Of a stretch of DNA of 64,000 bases, positions 1 through 9,215 are shown piece by piece. Origin of the DNA: Elusimicrobiaceae bacterium (GTDB taxonomy: Bacteria > Elusimicrobiota > Elusimicrobia > Elusimicrobiales > Elusimicrobiaceae). The stretch's first letter is position 1; every line of letters starts with the position of its first letter. The notes beneath the pieces are model-generated. The model was not told the origin of the DNA, did not search any database, and saw only the letters and a list, made by a program, of their open reading frames with translations. The position numbers and the translations under genes are program-made. Location: positions 19,483 to 83,482 of the forward strand of contig JAGCWX010000016.1 of NCBI GenBank assembly GCA_017961585.1. The letters are read 5' to 3'.

Positions 1-1
1 A

Positions 2-697
2 CGCACACTTACCAAGCGCGGGGTTATCTTGCATACCGGGGTATCGGTCACGCAGGCCCAAGCCGACGGGGATCAGTGGAAATTGACCCTGTCTGACGGG
101 AAAGAATTACATACCGAGAAAATTTTAGCCGCTATCGGGCGCAGCGTGGACACGAGTGCCTTGCATTTGGAAAACATCGGTGTGCAAGCCACGCGCAAAG
201 GCCTTAGCGTAAACCCGCAAACGTTGCAACTAAAGGGCTCTGTTTACGCTGCCGGCGACGTAACCGGGCTATGTCAATTAGCGCACGCCGCCACCCGCCA
301 GGGCGAAGTAGCTGCACGCAATTTGTGCGGGCAAACCGCTGTGTATCACAATGAAAATGTACCGCGGGCCATTTACACCGCGCCCGAAATTGCAGGCGTG
401 GGTTTAACAAAAGCCCAGGCGGCAGCACAAGATCTGGCTGTTAAGGCCCACAAAACTTTTTTCTTAGCCAACGGACGCGCCGTTGCACAGGATCAAACCG
501 ACGGCTATATAGAACTGCTTAGCGCGGCCGATACGGGCAAGCTTGTGGGGGCCACTATCGTCGGGGCACACGCTTCCGAGCTCATTCACATCCTCAGCGT
601 GGCGTTGCAAGCCGGGTTCACGCTGGCGCAATTAAAAGAAGTGATTTTTGCACATCCCACCTTGGCGGAAGCCGTGTCCGAGGCCACCCGCGTATGA
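2..697 (+). CDS. lpdA: Dihydrolipoyl dehydrogenase (E3), C-terminal part, cut by the window edge
   Basis: This is the C-terminal half of a flavoprotein disulfide reductase. E3 reoxidises dihydrolipoamide of 2-oxoacid dehydrogenase or glycine cleavage complexes with NAD+. The visible part has the second FAD-binding motif (VYAAGDVTG) and the dimerisation domain, ending with the E3 catalytic His-Glu dyad in HPTLAEAVSE. The reading frame is open from base 2, so the Met at 29 is internal and the redox-active CxxxxC lies outside the window. The stop overlaps the next ATG by 4 nt (ATGA), so the two genes are translationally coupled. Mercuric and glutathione reductases share the fold, but the HPT..E ending and lack of other signatures favour E3. 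Confidence 0.9.
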   Translation, partial: RTLTKRGVILHTGVSVTQAQADGDQWKLTLSDGKELHTEKILAAIGRSVDTSALHLENIGVQATRKGLSVNPQTLQLKGSVYAAGDVTGLCQLAHAATRQGEVAARNLCGQTAVYHNENVPRAIYTAPEIAGVGLTKAQAAAQDLAVKAHKTFFLANGRAVAQDQTDGYIELLSAADTGKLVGATIVGAHASELIHILSVALQAGFTLAQLKEVIFAHPTLAEAVSEATRV

Positions 698-1398
698 ACT
701 TTTGTGTGGTATTAGTTCGCCCGCGCGACCCCAATAACATTGGGGCTTGTGCCCGTGCCATGGCCAACTTTGGGCTGACCGATTTGCGCGTGGTGGATCC
801 GTTTACCCCCGTTTGGCGCGAAGCCGTCAGCGCGGTGGGAGCCGAAGACCTGATGAAAAACGCCGCGCAATTAAGCACGCTGGATGAGGCCCTAAAAGAT
901 TGCACCTTTTCCTTAGCGGCTACGGCGTTGCGCAACCGCGGCGTAGTGCAAGAAGTAGTTACGCTCCCCAAATTAAACCAACGTCTGGAAACGTGCGCCA
1001 ATCAACAAGTGGCGCTTGTGTTTGGGAACGAAAAAACAGGGCTTTCCAACGAAGATATTGAACGGTGCGACGCCATTTTAAACATCCCCACTGTGGCCAA
1101 GCAGCCGTCTATCAACTTGGCGCAAGCGGTGATTTTGACGTGTTATGAACTCTCGCGCCGCAGTGATTTTATGCCGCTTCGCTCGGTCCCGGCTGCTAAC
1201 GACCAGCCCACGGATGCCCAGCGCGAAATGTTTTTGGGCGCCGTAGAACAATTGTGCGAGAAAGTGGACCTGCGCAACGATTTATCGCTTCAGCAGCGCA
1301 AAGATTTTTTGCGGCATGCGCTCTCGCGCCATCCGGTTTCCACCGTGCAATTATTTTTCTTAAAAACGTTGGTGGACCGCCTCAACCAACGGTTGTAA
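694..1398 (+). CDS. trmJ: TrmJ-like tRNA/rRNA 2'-O-methyltransferase (SpoU/TrmH superfamily)
   Basis: A SPOUT-fold SAM-dependent ribose methyltransferase of 234 residues. All three SpoU motifs are present: NNIGACARAMANFG near residues 14-27, the knot motif LVFGNEKTGLS around 109-119, and PSINLAQAV around 138-146. The full N-terminal knot domain plus an extension of about 80 residues matches TrmJ, which methylates position 32 of tRNAs, better than the shorter TrmL. The exact target base is inferred from the family. The start is fixed by the ATGA overlap with the lpd stop. Confidence 0.87.
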   Translation: MNFCVVLVRPRDPNNIGACARAMANFGLTDLRVVDPFTPVWREAVSAVGAEDLMKNAAQLSTLDEALKDCTFSLAATALRNRGVVQEVVTLPKLNQRLETCANQQVALVFGNEKTGLSNEDIERCDAILNIPTVAKQPSINLAQAVILTCYELSRRSDFMPLRSVPAANDQPTDAQREMFLGAVEQLCEKVDLRNDLSLQQRKDFLRHALSRHPVSTVQLFFLKTLVDRLNQRL

Positions 1399-1428
1399 AA
1401 TTTCAACGGGAGCCAAAAGGATCAAGCA

Positions 1429-4143
1429 ATGTTAAAATTTAACGGAACCTGGCGCAATTACCAACAGCGTATTTTAGATAGTCTAGAACTTCATTTGGTG
1501 GATAACAAAATCCACGTCGTAGCTGCTCCCGGCGCGGGGAAAACCACACTGGGGCTGGAAGTAATTGCCCGCCTGAATCGGCCCACCCTGATTTTGGCCC
1601 CCACCATTACCATCCGTGCCCAATGGAAACAACGCTTGGCAGCTTCCTTTTTAAACGGACAAAGTCCCGATATTATTTCCACCGATATCCGCCACCCCGG
1701 CCTTATTACAATTACCACTTACCAGGCGTTATTAGCTGCCTTCTGCGGCAAAGAAGAGCCCACCGAAACGGAAGAAAATGAAGAAGAACTGTTGGAAGAA
1801 GAGACCGAGGAAAATGAAAAAAATTTGACGCGGTTGAAAAAAGAAAAAGCAGATGAAGTAATCGCTATTTTGAAACAAGCCCACATAGATTTATTGTGTT
1901 TTGATGAAGCCCATCACTTGCGTAATGAGTGGTGGAAAGCTTTAGTCTACCTGTTGGACAACCTCAAACCCAAACAAACCATTTCATTGACGGCTACTCC
2001 CCCTTATGATGCGGACACGGCCGAATGGGATAGATATAGTAGTTTGTGTGGGTCTATTGATGAAGTTATTTCCATCCCGGAATTGGTACAAAATGGGGAT
2101 TTATGCCCCCACCAGGATTTTATCCACTTTTCGTTGTTGCGCAAGACCGAGTCCGAACAAATCAACAAAACTTTAGAACGAATTGCCCAATTTATAGAAG
2201 CATTGGCGGATAATGAAATTTTGCTCCAAGCCGTAACGGATACGCTCCTGCACGAGAGCGAAGAAGTTATGCTGGATAATCCACCCACTTACGTGGCTTT
2301 GGCTTCTTTTCTTAAATGGGCGGACGCCCCCGTCCCTGAAAGATTTTTAGACTTATTTGGGTTCAGCTCTTTTTATGTGCCTCCTTTTAATTCAAAATAC
2401 CAAAAACTTTTTTTATCGTTTGTGCTATTTAAACATCCCACCGGTTTTGCAGCTTCTTACCCGGAGCTAATAGAAAAATTGCGCGGGCAAGCCAAAGCAG
2501 CCGGAATTATATCCAGCAAATCGATATATATTAACGACGGTCCTAAAATCAAACGGCAAATTGCCAACAGCTTAGGAAAATTGGATTCTATCCAAGACAT
2601 TGTAACCCTAGAAACGGAATGTTTAGGCAAACAATTGCGCCTGGTTATTTTGGCCGACTATATTAAGTATGACATCACCGATTGCTCCGCCTTGGGCGTT
2701 ATCCCTATTTGGCAGACACTCAAAGAAAGAAAAAATATTTCTTTAGGGGTTTTGACAGGAACTATCATCTTATTGCCGCAACCGGTAGTGGCCGTATTTA
2801 AAGAACGTTTGCAACAAGCCCAACTGCACGAGCAAGTAACCGCTACCGCGTTTGACAGAGACCCCTATTTCTTCAAAATTACGGTCCCCGGTAGCAAAAA
2901 AGCGGGGGTTGTGCGGCTAATTACTCAATTATTCAATGAGGGATATTTGACTGTATTAGTAGGCACCCAAGCTTTGTTAGGGGAAGGATGGGACGCGCCA
3001 AGCATCAACTCGCTTATTTTATCCAGCACGGTCAGTTCGTATATGCTTTCTAACCAAATGCGCGGGCGGGCTATCCGCAAGGATAAAAACAACCCGGACA
3101 AGGTAGCCAATATTTGGCATTTGGCCTCCGTTAAAATACCTTCCTTGTTAGAGCGATTAAAACAACACGCCCCCACGGCTTCCAAAACAGAATTTGAATC
3201 GGCATTTGAGTTTTTTGACTTGGCCCAACTGGAACAGCGCTTCAAGGGGTACGAAGCCCCTGGGATTTATGAGCCGTACTACATTGAAAACGGTTTAGAC
3301 CGTATTTTACCCACAACCGTTATGACCCTAATCATGACGCGCGGGCCTCAAGAATCTGATTTCATAGGTATGAATAGCGGCATGAAAGCACGCGCCCGGA
3401 ACCGCGCCCTTACCCGAAAACTTTGGGAAAAAGGGTTGCATCTTGCTTACAGCAATCCGGAAAAAGCACTACGCAAAGGTATTCAAACCGAAGCTAAAAT
3501 GAAAGAATTTTACTATTCCGGGGGATACTTTAGTATTTTGACCTTTTGGGCTTTTTTGCTAGGAACCCCGGGATGGCTATGTGCACATAACATGGCATAC
3601 AAACCGGCTATATTCTTTTTCACTCTTTTTGTTTTGGTGATGCTCAAACCCACTTATAAATTTTTGAAATGTTCCAGCCCCGAAAAAATAATGCGGCAAA
3701 TTGGCATTGTGGTATTGGAAACTTTGTCCTATATGGGGCTCATTAAAACCAGTTTACAGCAAGTAAACATTAAATGCAAAAATATTCCTGGGGGAGGAAT
3801 CTTTTTTTCCGTAACCAACGTATCCCCGGAAGAAAACAACCTCATCATCAAATGTATGCAGGAAATTGTGGATCCCATTGAAAATCCGCGCTATATCTTT
3901 GTACGTAAAAGCAAATTGGACTTTTTGAGCACCACCGATTACCACTCCATACCTACTATCATTGGGCAAAAGCAAGCCAACGTACAAGTATTTGAAGGGT
4001 TATGGAATAAATACATTGGCGGCTGTCACGCCGTTTATACCCGTACCCGAGAAGGGCGCAAATTATTATTAAAAGCCCGCAAAGCAGCTTTTTCTTCCTT
4101 AGTACGCACTAAAAAGAGTAAAAAACTCAGCCGCTATGAATAG
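1429..4143 (+). CDS. SF2 DEAD/DEAH-box helicase with a C-terminal membrane-spanning segment
   Basis: A 904-residue superfamily 2 helicase. Walker A is APGAGKTT (33-40), motif II is DEAH (159-162), motif III is SLTATPP, motif V lies in GTQALLGEGWDAPS, and motif VI is QMRGRAIRKD (about 543-552) with its arginine finger. A very acidic charged stretch (about 107-145) separates motifs Ia and II. The odd part is the C-terminus: residues about 698-742 form two strongly hydrophobic segments followed by a basic domain of 160 residues that I do not recognise. An AAGGAT ribosome site precedes the ATG. It sits alone between trmJ and buk with no restriction or defence partner. DNA/RNA translocation is supported; substrate and role are unknown. 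Anti-phage or nucleoid-membrane roles are only possibilities. Confidence 0.8.
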   Translation: MLKFNGTWRNYQQRILDSLELHLVDNKIHVVAAPGAGKTTLGLEVIARLNRPTLILAPTITIRAQWKQRLAASFLNGQSPDIISTDIRHPGLITITTYQALLAAFCGKEEPTETEENEEELLEEETEENEKNLTRLKKEKADEVIAILKQAHIDLLCFDEAHHLRNEWWKALVYLLDNLKPKQTISLTATPPYDADTAEWDRYSSLCGSIDEVISIPELVQNGDLCPHQDFIHFSLLRKTESEQINKTLERIAQFIEALADNEILLQAVTDTLLHESEEVMLDNPPTYVALASFLKWADAPVPERFLDLFGFSSFYVPPFNSKYQKLFLSFVLFKHPTGFAASYPELIEKLRGQAKAAGIISSKSIYINDGPKIKRQIANSLGKLDSIQDIVTLETECLGKQLRLVILADYIKYDITDCSALGVIPIWQTLKERKNISLGVLTGTIILLPQPVVAVFKERLQQAQLHEQVTATAFDRDPYFFKITVPGSKKAGVVRLITQLFNEGYLTVLVGTQALLGEGWDAPSINSLILSSTVSSYMLSNQMRGRAIRKDKNNPDKVANIWHLASVKIPSLLERLKQHAPTASKTEFESAFEFFDLAQLEQRFKGYEAPGIYEPYYIENGLDRILPTTVMTLIMTRGPQESDFIGMNSGMKARARNRALTRKLWEKGLHLAYSNPEKALRKGIQTEAKMKEFYYSGGYFSILTFWAFLLGTPGWLCAHNMAYKPAIFFFTLFVLVMLKPTYKFLKCSSPEKIMRQIGIVVLETLSYMGLIKTSLQQVNIKCKNIPGGGIFFSVTNVSPEENNLIIKCMQEIVDPIENPRYIFVRKSKLDFLSTTDYHSIPTIIGQKQANVQVFEGLWNKYIGGCHAVYTRTREGRKLLLKARKAAFSSLVRTKKSKKLSRYE

Positions 4144-4199
4144 AAAGTAGGATGTTTGCAAACCCCCTCTATTTTGCTAAAATATGGGTAGGAGGGACT

Positions 4200-5309
4200 A
4201 TGGCGCATAACATCCTGGTAATTAACCCGGGGTCTACGTCGGACGACATTGGTTACTACCGCGGCAACAAAGCTGTGTTTGAAGTGACTATGCGCTATTC
4301 TATGACGGACCTGGAGCCCTACGAGGGCCAAAACGTAACCGCTCAACTCCCTTTGCGCCGCAAGCTTATCTTAGATTATCTCTTGGATCATAAAATCCCC
4401 TTGAAAGAAATTGACGCCGTGATCGGGCGCGGGGGCTTGTTGCACGCCTTGGAAGGCGGCGTATATGCCGTCAATAAACCCATGATTGTGGATTTAACCT
4501 CCAGCAAATACGGCAATCACGCCAGCAATTTAGGCGGCATTTTGGCACACGACATTGCCGAATATGCCAACTGCCCCAGCTTTATTGCCAACCCCGTGAT
4601 CGTGGACGAATTTGAACCCGTGGCCCGCTATTCCGGCATGCCGGAAAATCCGCGTATTTCCATTTTCCACGCGTTAAGCCAAAAACGGGTGGCCCGTTTG
4701 GTGGCCGAAAAACGCCGCAAAACGTACGAAGAAATTAACTGTATTGTCTGCCACGGCGGGGGCGGGGTATCCGTAGGAGCCCACCGCAAAGGGCGCGTGA
4801 TTGACGTAACCAACGGTTTTGAAGGCGACGGCCCCATGACCCCCCAACGCAGCGGCAGCACCCCCGGTTCCAAACTGGTAGAGATGTGCTTTTCGGGCAA
4901 ATATACCGAACAAGAATTGCGCTTAAAAATGTGCGGCAAAGGCGGGCTGGTGGCTTATACGGGCACTTCGGACGTAAAAGAATTGGAAGAATTTATTGCA
5001 ACCGGCAAAAAACGCCCGGGCAGTATGATTACTTGCACGCGCGCAAAAGCCAAATTGGCTTTGGAAGCCCTCATTTATCAGCTCTCTAAAGCCATTGGTG
5101 AAATGGCCGTAGTGTTAGAAGGCAAAGTAGATTTTATTGCGCTCACGGGCGGGCTGATGCACAGTAAGTATATCCCGCAAAAAATCAGTGAGTACACAGG
5201 GTGGATCGCCCCTATTTACGTATTCCCCGGCAGCGAAGAAAAAGATGCCCTGCGCGCTGCCGCCCAACGGGCCTTAGAACACCCCAAAATCGTAAAGCAA
5301 TATACTTGA
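4200..5309 (+). CDS. buk: Butyrate kinase
   Basis: Converts butyryl phosphate and ADP to butyrate and ATP (EC 2.7.2.7), the energy-yielding last step of butyrate or branched-chain acid formation. It is a 369-residue ASKHA-fold acetokinase with INPGSTS at the N-terminus (phosphate 1), GRGGLLHALEGG, VCHGGGGVSVGAH, and GFEGDGPMTPQRSG, all characteristic of Buk rather than AckA. An upstream in-frame ATG exists at 4152, but AGGAGGG just before 4200 and homology from MAHNILVINPG decide the start. It is followed after 33 nt by ptb, the usual partner. Confidence 0.95.
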   Translation: MAHNILVINPGSTSDDIGYYRGNKAVFEVTMRYSMTDLEPYEGQNVTAQLPLRRKLILDYLLDHKIPLKEIDAVIGRGGLLHALEGGVYAVNKPMIVDLTSSKYGNHASNLGGILAHDIAEYANCPSFIANPVIVDEFEPVARYSGMPENPRISIFHALSQKRVARLVAEKRRKTYEEINCIVCHGGGGVSVGAHRKGRVIDVTNGFEGDGPMTPQRSGSTPGSKLVEMCFSGKYTEQELRLKMCGKGGLVAYTGTSDVKELEEFIATGKKRPGSMITCTRAKAKLALEALIYQLSKAIGEMAVVLEGKVDFIALTGGLMHSKYIPQKISEYTGWIAPIYVFPGSEEKDALRAAAQRALEHPKIVKQYT

Positions 5310-5342
5310 TTTGTAGTTATAATACTTAAGGAGATGAACATT

Positions 5343-6257
5343 ATGAAGTTTAGTAGTTTTGCAGATTTAATCAACCAAGTGAAAGGAAAAACCAACCGGG
5401 TCGTTGTGCCGGGTGCCAATAACAAAGAAGCCCTCACCGCTATTAAAATGGCTGATGACAACGGGCTGATTTCACACGGTATTTTAATTGGGCCTTTGGC
5501 CGCCGTAAAAGAAATGGTCAAAACCGTCGGTCTAAACGAAAGCAAGTTTGAATTTATTGACTGTGAAGACGTACCCACCATGTGCAAATTGGCCGTGGAT
5601 CAAATTTTGGCCGGCAAGGGCGACTTTTTGATCAAAGGGCTTGTGGATACCAAGTACTACATGAAAGCTATTTTAAATAAAGAGGCCCACTTGGTGCCCG
5701 AAGGGGCGTTGCTTTCTCACTTTGTGCTTTTCAGCACGCCCAAATACAAAAAACCGTTTGCAGTGACGGACTCGGCCGTGGTAATTGCCCCCACCTTGGA
5801 ACAAAAAGTAAAAATCGTACAAAACGCCGTAAACACCATGCACAAATTAGGGCTTGAAAACCCCAAAGTGGCCTGCGTGTGCCCGGTGGAAAAAGTGAAC
5901 GAAAAAATCCCCAGCACGGTAGATGCCGCCGCTTTGGAACAAATGAACAAAGAAGGCAAAATCACCGGCTGTGTGGTAGAAGGGCCGTATGATTTCTATA
6001 TCTCTATGTCCCCCGAACGCGCTGCCGAAAAAGGCATCCAAGGCAAACAAGTAGCCGGCGACGCCGATATCCTCATGCTGCCGGATTTGGACGCCGGAAA
6101 CCCGCTCTACAAAGCGTTGGCGTTCTTTGGGGCCGATATGGAAGCCGCGGCCGTGCTCGTAGGACCGAAAATCCCGGTCATTTTGCCCTCGCGCGCCGAT
6201 GACCCGAAAGTAAAACTCAACGCCATTGCGTTGTGCTCTTTCTTAAAAGAAAAATAA
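5343..6257 (+). CDS. ptb: Phosphate butyryltransferase (phosphotransbutyrylase)
   Basis: Exchanges CoA for phosphate on butyryl-CoA (EC 2.3.1.19), supplying the butyrate kinase encoded upstream. The 304-residue protein belongs to the phosphate acetyl/butyryl transferase family, with VVPGANNKEALTAI at the N-terminus, DADILMLPDLDAGN and KIPVILPSRAD near the C-terminus. The ATG at 5334 abuts the TAAGGAG ribosome site (5327-5333); the ATG at 5343 has proper spacing and is chosen. With buk, and with an E3 subunit just upstream, this fits fermentation of amino acids or 2-oxoacids to short-chain acids. The true acyl substrate could be isobutyryl- or isovaleryl-CoA. Confidence 0.95.
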   Translation: MKFSSFADLINQVKGKTNRVVVPGANNKEALTAIKMADDNGLISHGILIGPLAAVKEMVKTVGLNESKFEFIDCEDVPTMCKLAVDQILAGKGDFLIKGLVDTKYYMKAILNKEAHLVPEGALLSHFVLFSTPKYKKPFAVTDSAVVIAPTLEQKVKIVQNAVNTMHKLGLENPKVACVCPVEKVNEKIPSTVDAAALEQMNKEGKITGCVVEGPYDFYISMSPERAAEKGIQGKQVAGDADILMLPDLDAGNPLYKALAFFGADMEAAAVLVGPKIPVILPSRADDPKVKLNAIALCSFLKEK

Positions 6258-6263
6258 AACCGT

Positions 6264-6290
6264 GGGCGGGTACTCAGTGCCCGCCCTACT
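6264..6290 (+). terminator. Hairpin after ptb
   Basis: A perfect 7-bp stem of GGGCGGG (6264-6270) and CCCGCCC (6280-6286) with a 9-nt loop, directly after the ptb stop. The T-tract behind it is poor (TACTTTG), so termination may be partial, allowing read-through into the peptidase gene. Confidence 0.55.
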
Positions 6291-6300
6291 TTGTAACCTC

Positions 6301-7584
6301 ATGAAAGAAAAATTTTTGGCTTTGTTGCAACGTAATTACTTGCGCTATCACGACATTGTGTTTTATTTGTTGGTTTTGTGCGTGATTGGCGTAAGCACCT
6401 ACATTGCTTTGCACGTAAAACAGGCCTACCAACAGCGCGAACAGGAATTGTTGGACGCACAGCGGGAAATCCCCGTCGTGGAATATACCATTAAACAAAA
6501 ACCCATTTATGCCGCGTTGGAAGAATCGGGCTTGCCCCGCCAAGATGTGATCCAAATTGTGGCCAAGCTTTCCGGCGTGGTCAACACCCGCCGCTTAAAA
6601 CCGCAAGATACCTATTCCCTTTCCGTAGAAAACGGGCACTTGATTTTGCTCCTGCTCACGCAAGGTTTTACACGTTACTATGTAGCCAACGTAGATGATT
6701 ATTTAGTAGCCGGTAAAAGTGAAGTGGAACTAAAAACCCGGATACAAACCGCCGCGGGAACGATCCACAGTTCGCTCTTCCAAACCATGGTGGCAGACGG
6801 GCTGCAAGTGCCGCTTATCTTGGATTTTACGGATGCTTTTTCGTGGACGGTAGACTTCAATACCGATACCCGCAACGGCGACGAATATACCGCTTTGTGG
6901 GAAGAAAATTATACCCCCAGCGGCGAAGTGGTCAGCCAAGATTTGCTGGCCGCCTCGTACAAAAATGTCAATGAATCCAAGCCCACGTACGCCTTCTATT
7001 TTGAAGATGATTTTTACGATGAAACGGGCAAAGTCAGCAAAAAAATGTTCTTAAAATCCCCCATCAGCTTCCGCGGGTATCGGATTTCTTCGCACTTTAA
7101 TCCGGCGCGGTTGCACCCGATTTTAAAAATCCGCCGCCCGCACCTGGGCATTGATTATGCCGCACCTACCGGCACGCCCGTGCAGGCCGTGGCCGACGGA
7201 ACAGTCCGTTTTGCGGGATGGAAAGGCGGATTTGGAAACTTTGTAGAAATTCATCACGCCAACAATTACACCACTATGTATGGGCACTTAAAAAGTTTTG
7301 GCAAAGGTGTAAAAGTAGGTGCCAAAATCAAGCAAGGTTCTACAGTGGGATATGTAGGCAGCACCGGATTAGCCACCGGGCCGCATTTGGATTTTCGCAT
7401 CAAAGAAAAAGAGAAATTTTTGGATTTCTTACACATGAAAAACCGCAACTCGGCCGTGCGAGATATCCCCCCCGAAAAGAAAGCCGAATTTGATGAACTC
7501 AAAGAACTTTATTTAAAAGAATTAAACGCAGCCAAAAAGGCGGACACGGCACCCGCCGAGGAGCAAACCCATGAAAAGGCCTAA
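6301..7584 (+). CDS. Membrane-anchored M23 family metallopeptidase (LytM domain)
   Basis: A likely peptidoglycan DD-endopeptidase acting in the periplasm. After a short basic N-terminus, residues about 16-38 form a transmembrane anchor. A middle region of some 230 residues resembles the Csd3/MepM-type prodomain. The M23 domain covers roughly residues 270-390, with the zinc motif HLGIDYAAPTGTPV (HxxxD), then MYGHLKSF and GPHLDFRI. The last motif reads HLD where classical LytM has HxH, a variant also seen in other M23 lineages, so activity is likely but not certain. The ATG at 6262 lies inside the preceding hairpin, so 6301 is preferred although no clear ribosome site is visible. The end overlaps the next gene by 14 nt. 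Confidence 0.85.
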   Translation: MKEKFLALLQRNYLRYHDIVFYLLVLCVIGVSTYIALHVKQAYQQREQELLDAQREIPVVEYTIKQKPIYAALEESGLPRQDVIQIVAKLSGVVNTRRLKPQDTYSLSVENGHLILLLLTQGFTRYYVANVDDYLVAGKSEVELKTRIQTAAGTIHSSLFQTMVADGLQVPLILDFTDAFSWTVDFNTDTRNGDEYTALWEENYTPSGEVVSQDLLAASYKNVNESKPTYAFYFEDDFYDETGKVSKKMFLKSPISFRGYRISSHFNPARLHPILKIRRPHLGIDYAAPTGTPVQAVADGTVRFAGWKGGFGNFVEIHHANNYTTMYGHLKSFGKGVKVGAKIKQGSTVGYVGSTGLATGPHLDFRIKEKEKFLDFLHMKNRNSAVRDIPPEKKAEFDELKELYLKELNAAKKADTAPAEEQTHEKA

Positions 7585-8143
7585 AAAAATTGCTTTAACC
7601 GGTGGACCCAACAGCGGCAAAACCACCGCTTTGACGGTGCTTAAAGAAACCTTTGGCCCGCAAGTAGAACTGGTGCGCGAAGCGGCCACCATGGTATTTA
7701 GCGGCGGATTTCCGCGTACGGATAATTCCGTACCGCATATTGAAGCGGCACAAAAAATTATTTTTGTGGCCACGCGCGAAATGGAAGCCCTGGCCGAAGA
7801 ATATTCACACGCAGATTTAATTGTGTGCGACCGCGGCACCGTAGATGCTGCCGTGTATTGGCCCAAAGGAATAGAAGATTTTTTCAAAACCATGGGAACC
7901 TCCTTGGAAGCGGAATTGGCCCGCTACGACGCGGTATTGCACTTATCCCCGCCTACCAACCCGGCTTTTTATCAATCCACCCACGTACGTACCGAAAGCT
8001 TGGACGAAGCTTTCAAAATTGATGAAAAGATTATGCAAATTTGGAAAAATCACCCTAAACGCTTTGTTATTGAAGGCAAAGAACACTTCTTTGAAAAAGC
8101 AGAGCTGATTAAAGATTTTGTAGAAAAAATTATTAAAGGATAA
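7571..8143 (+). CDS. AAA_28-type P-loop NTPase, copy 1
   Basis: A 190-residue P-loop NTPase/kinase-like protein. Walker A is GGPNSGKTT (residues about 11-19), and the Walker B-like segment VCDRGTVDAAVYWP lies near 86-99. A conserved REAATMVFSGGFPR follows the first helix, as in the AAA_28 group related to NadR and to eukaryotic TTD14. Such proteins bind nucleotides and may phosphorylate a small molecule; no substrate can be assigned. A GAGGAG site lies inside the end of the peptidase gene, so translation is coupled. The next gene, 4 nt downstream, is a clear tandem duplicate. Confidence 0.75.
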   Translation: MKRPKKIALTGGPNSGKTTALTVLKETFGPQVELVREAATMVFSGGFPRTDNSVPHIEAAQKIIFVATREMEALAEEYSHADLIVCDRGTVDAAVYWPKGIEDFFKTMGTSLEAELARYDAVLHLSPPTNPAFYQSTHVRTESLDEAFKIDEKIMQIWKNHPKRFVIEGKEHFFEKAELIKDFVEKIIKG

Positions 8144-8147
8144 CTCT

Positions 8148-8711
8148 ATGAAAAAAATTGTTTTAACTGGCGGACCTAGCGGCGGGAAAACAACCGCGCT
8201 GTCCATTCTAAAAGAAACTTTCGGCAAGAAAATTGCCCTCGTGCAAGAAGCGGCTACCTTGATCTACAGCGGTGGTTTTCCCCGTACGGACAATAGCCCC
8301 ATTCACATTGTGCACGCGCAAAAAATTATTTATTACACGGTCAAACAGTTGGAAGAATTGGCCGAAAAAACCTCGGATGCTAACGTAATGGTGTGCGACC
8401 GCGGCACCATTGACGGCGCAGTATATTGGCCCTACGGACCGGATGATTTTTTCAAAAATATGGAGTCCAGCTTAGAGGCCGAACTGGCCCGCTACGATGC
8501 GGTGATTCACCTTTCCCCACCGCCAGAGAAAGATTACTATCAGGCCACCAATGTACGCACGGAAAACTTGCAACAGGCCTTTGAAATTGACGACAAGATT
8601 TTAGCCATTTGGGCCAAGCACCCTAACCGTTTGGTCGTCCCACGCGAAAAGCATTATTTTGAAAAAGCGGAGATTATTAAAAACTTCGTTGAAAATTTGC
8701 TGGATAAATAG
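8148..8711 (+). CDS. AAA_28-type P-loop NTPase, copy 2
   Basis: A 187-residue paralogue of the preceding gene, collinear along its whole length: Walker [10 protein letters not shown], then [34 protein letters not shown], and a shared C-terminal [14 protein letters not shown]. The identical motif order and close spacing show local duplication. The changes in the Walker A variable position (N to S, S to G) are conservative, so both copies look able to bind ATP. They may form a heterodimer, or may have diverged in substrate; neither can be told from sequence. Confidence 0.75.
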   Translation: MKKIVLTGGPSGGKTTALSILKETFGKKIALVQEAATLIYSGGFPRTDNSPIHIVHAQKIIYYTVKQLEELAEKTSDANVMVCDRGTIDGAVYWPYGPDDFFKNMESSLEAELARYDAVIHLSPPPEKDYYQATNVRTENLQQAFEIDDKILAIWAKHPNRLVVPREKHYFEKAEIIKNFVENLLDK

Positions 8712-8719
8712 GAGTAACT

Positions 8720-9106
8720 ATGATTTGGAATCCATTTAAAAAGAAAGAACAAGAAACTGCGCCCGAGCAGCAACCTACGCAGGGGTCTTCTTCCATTGCC
8801 GACAAACTGGAAAAAGAAATTGATGCTTTGCCGGATATGTTCAAGCAGCAGCTTAAAGACCCCAAAGTCAAAGAACGCTTTATGAACATTGCCCGGCGTA
8901 TGGAAGCCGACGGCGTAAACTTTAAGAGCATCCGCCAAATGAAAAAGTGGATGAAAGAGCACGAGGCCGAACTGCGCGCCGAAGGCAACCCCGAGCAGCC
9001 CCACGTGGAAACCGTGGTGCACGAGGGCCCGCGCATTGGCCGCAACGACCCCTGCCCGTGTGGCAGCGGCAAGAAGTACAAAAAATGTTGCGGAGTGGGA
9101 AAATAA
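8720..9106 (+). CDS. SEC-C motif protein
   Basis: A 128-residue hydrophilic protein. The C-terminus (about 106-127) is a canonical SEC-C zinc-binding motif, [17 protein letters not shown], like the tail of SecA. The N-terminal part is a charged helical region with no recognisable domain. A GGAG site precedes the ATG, and the gene closes the peptidase/NTPase operon before a strong terminator. SEC-C tails often mediate contacts with SecB or ribosomes; a translocation-related role is only suggested. Confidence 0.75.
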   Translation: MIWNPFKKKEQETAPEQQPTQGSSSIADKLEKEIDALPDMFKQQLKDPKVKERFMNIARRMEADGVNFKSIRQMKKWMKEHEAELRAEGNPEQPHVETVVHEGPRIGRNDPCPCGSGKKYKKCCGVGK

Positions 9107-9128
9107 ACTTACCCCTTAATGACATAAT

Positions 9129-9160
9129 AAACCCCCGGGTTGTAGCCGGGGGTTTATTCT
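9129..9160 (+). terminator. Intrinsic terminator after the SEC-C gene
   Basis: A 10-bp perfect stem pairs AAACCCCCGG (9129-9138) with CCGGGGGTTT (9146-9155) around a 7-nt loop. It lies between convergent genes and could act in both directions. Confidence 0.85.
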
Positions 9161-9215
9161 ATATACAGAGAAGAAGAAACCTCTCACATTTCAATATCAC
9201 AGGAATTTACTTGTT

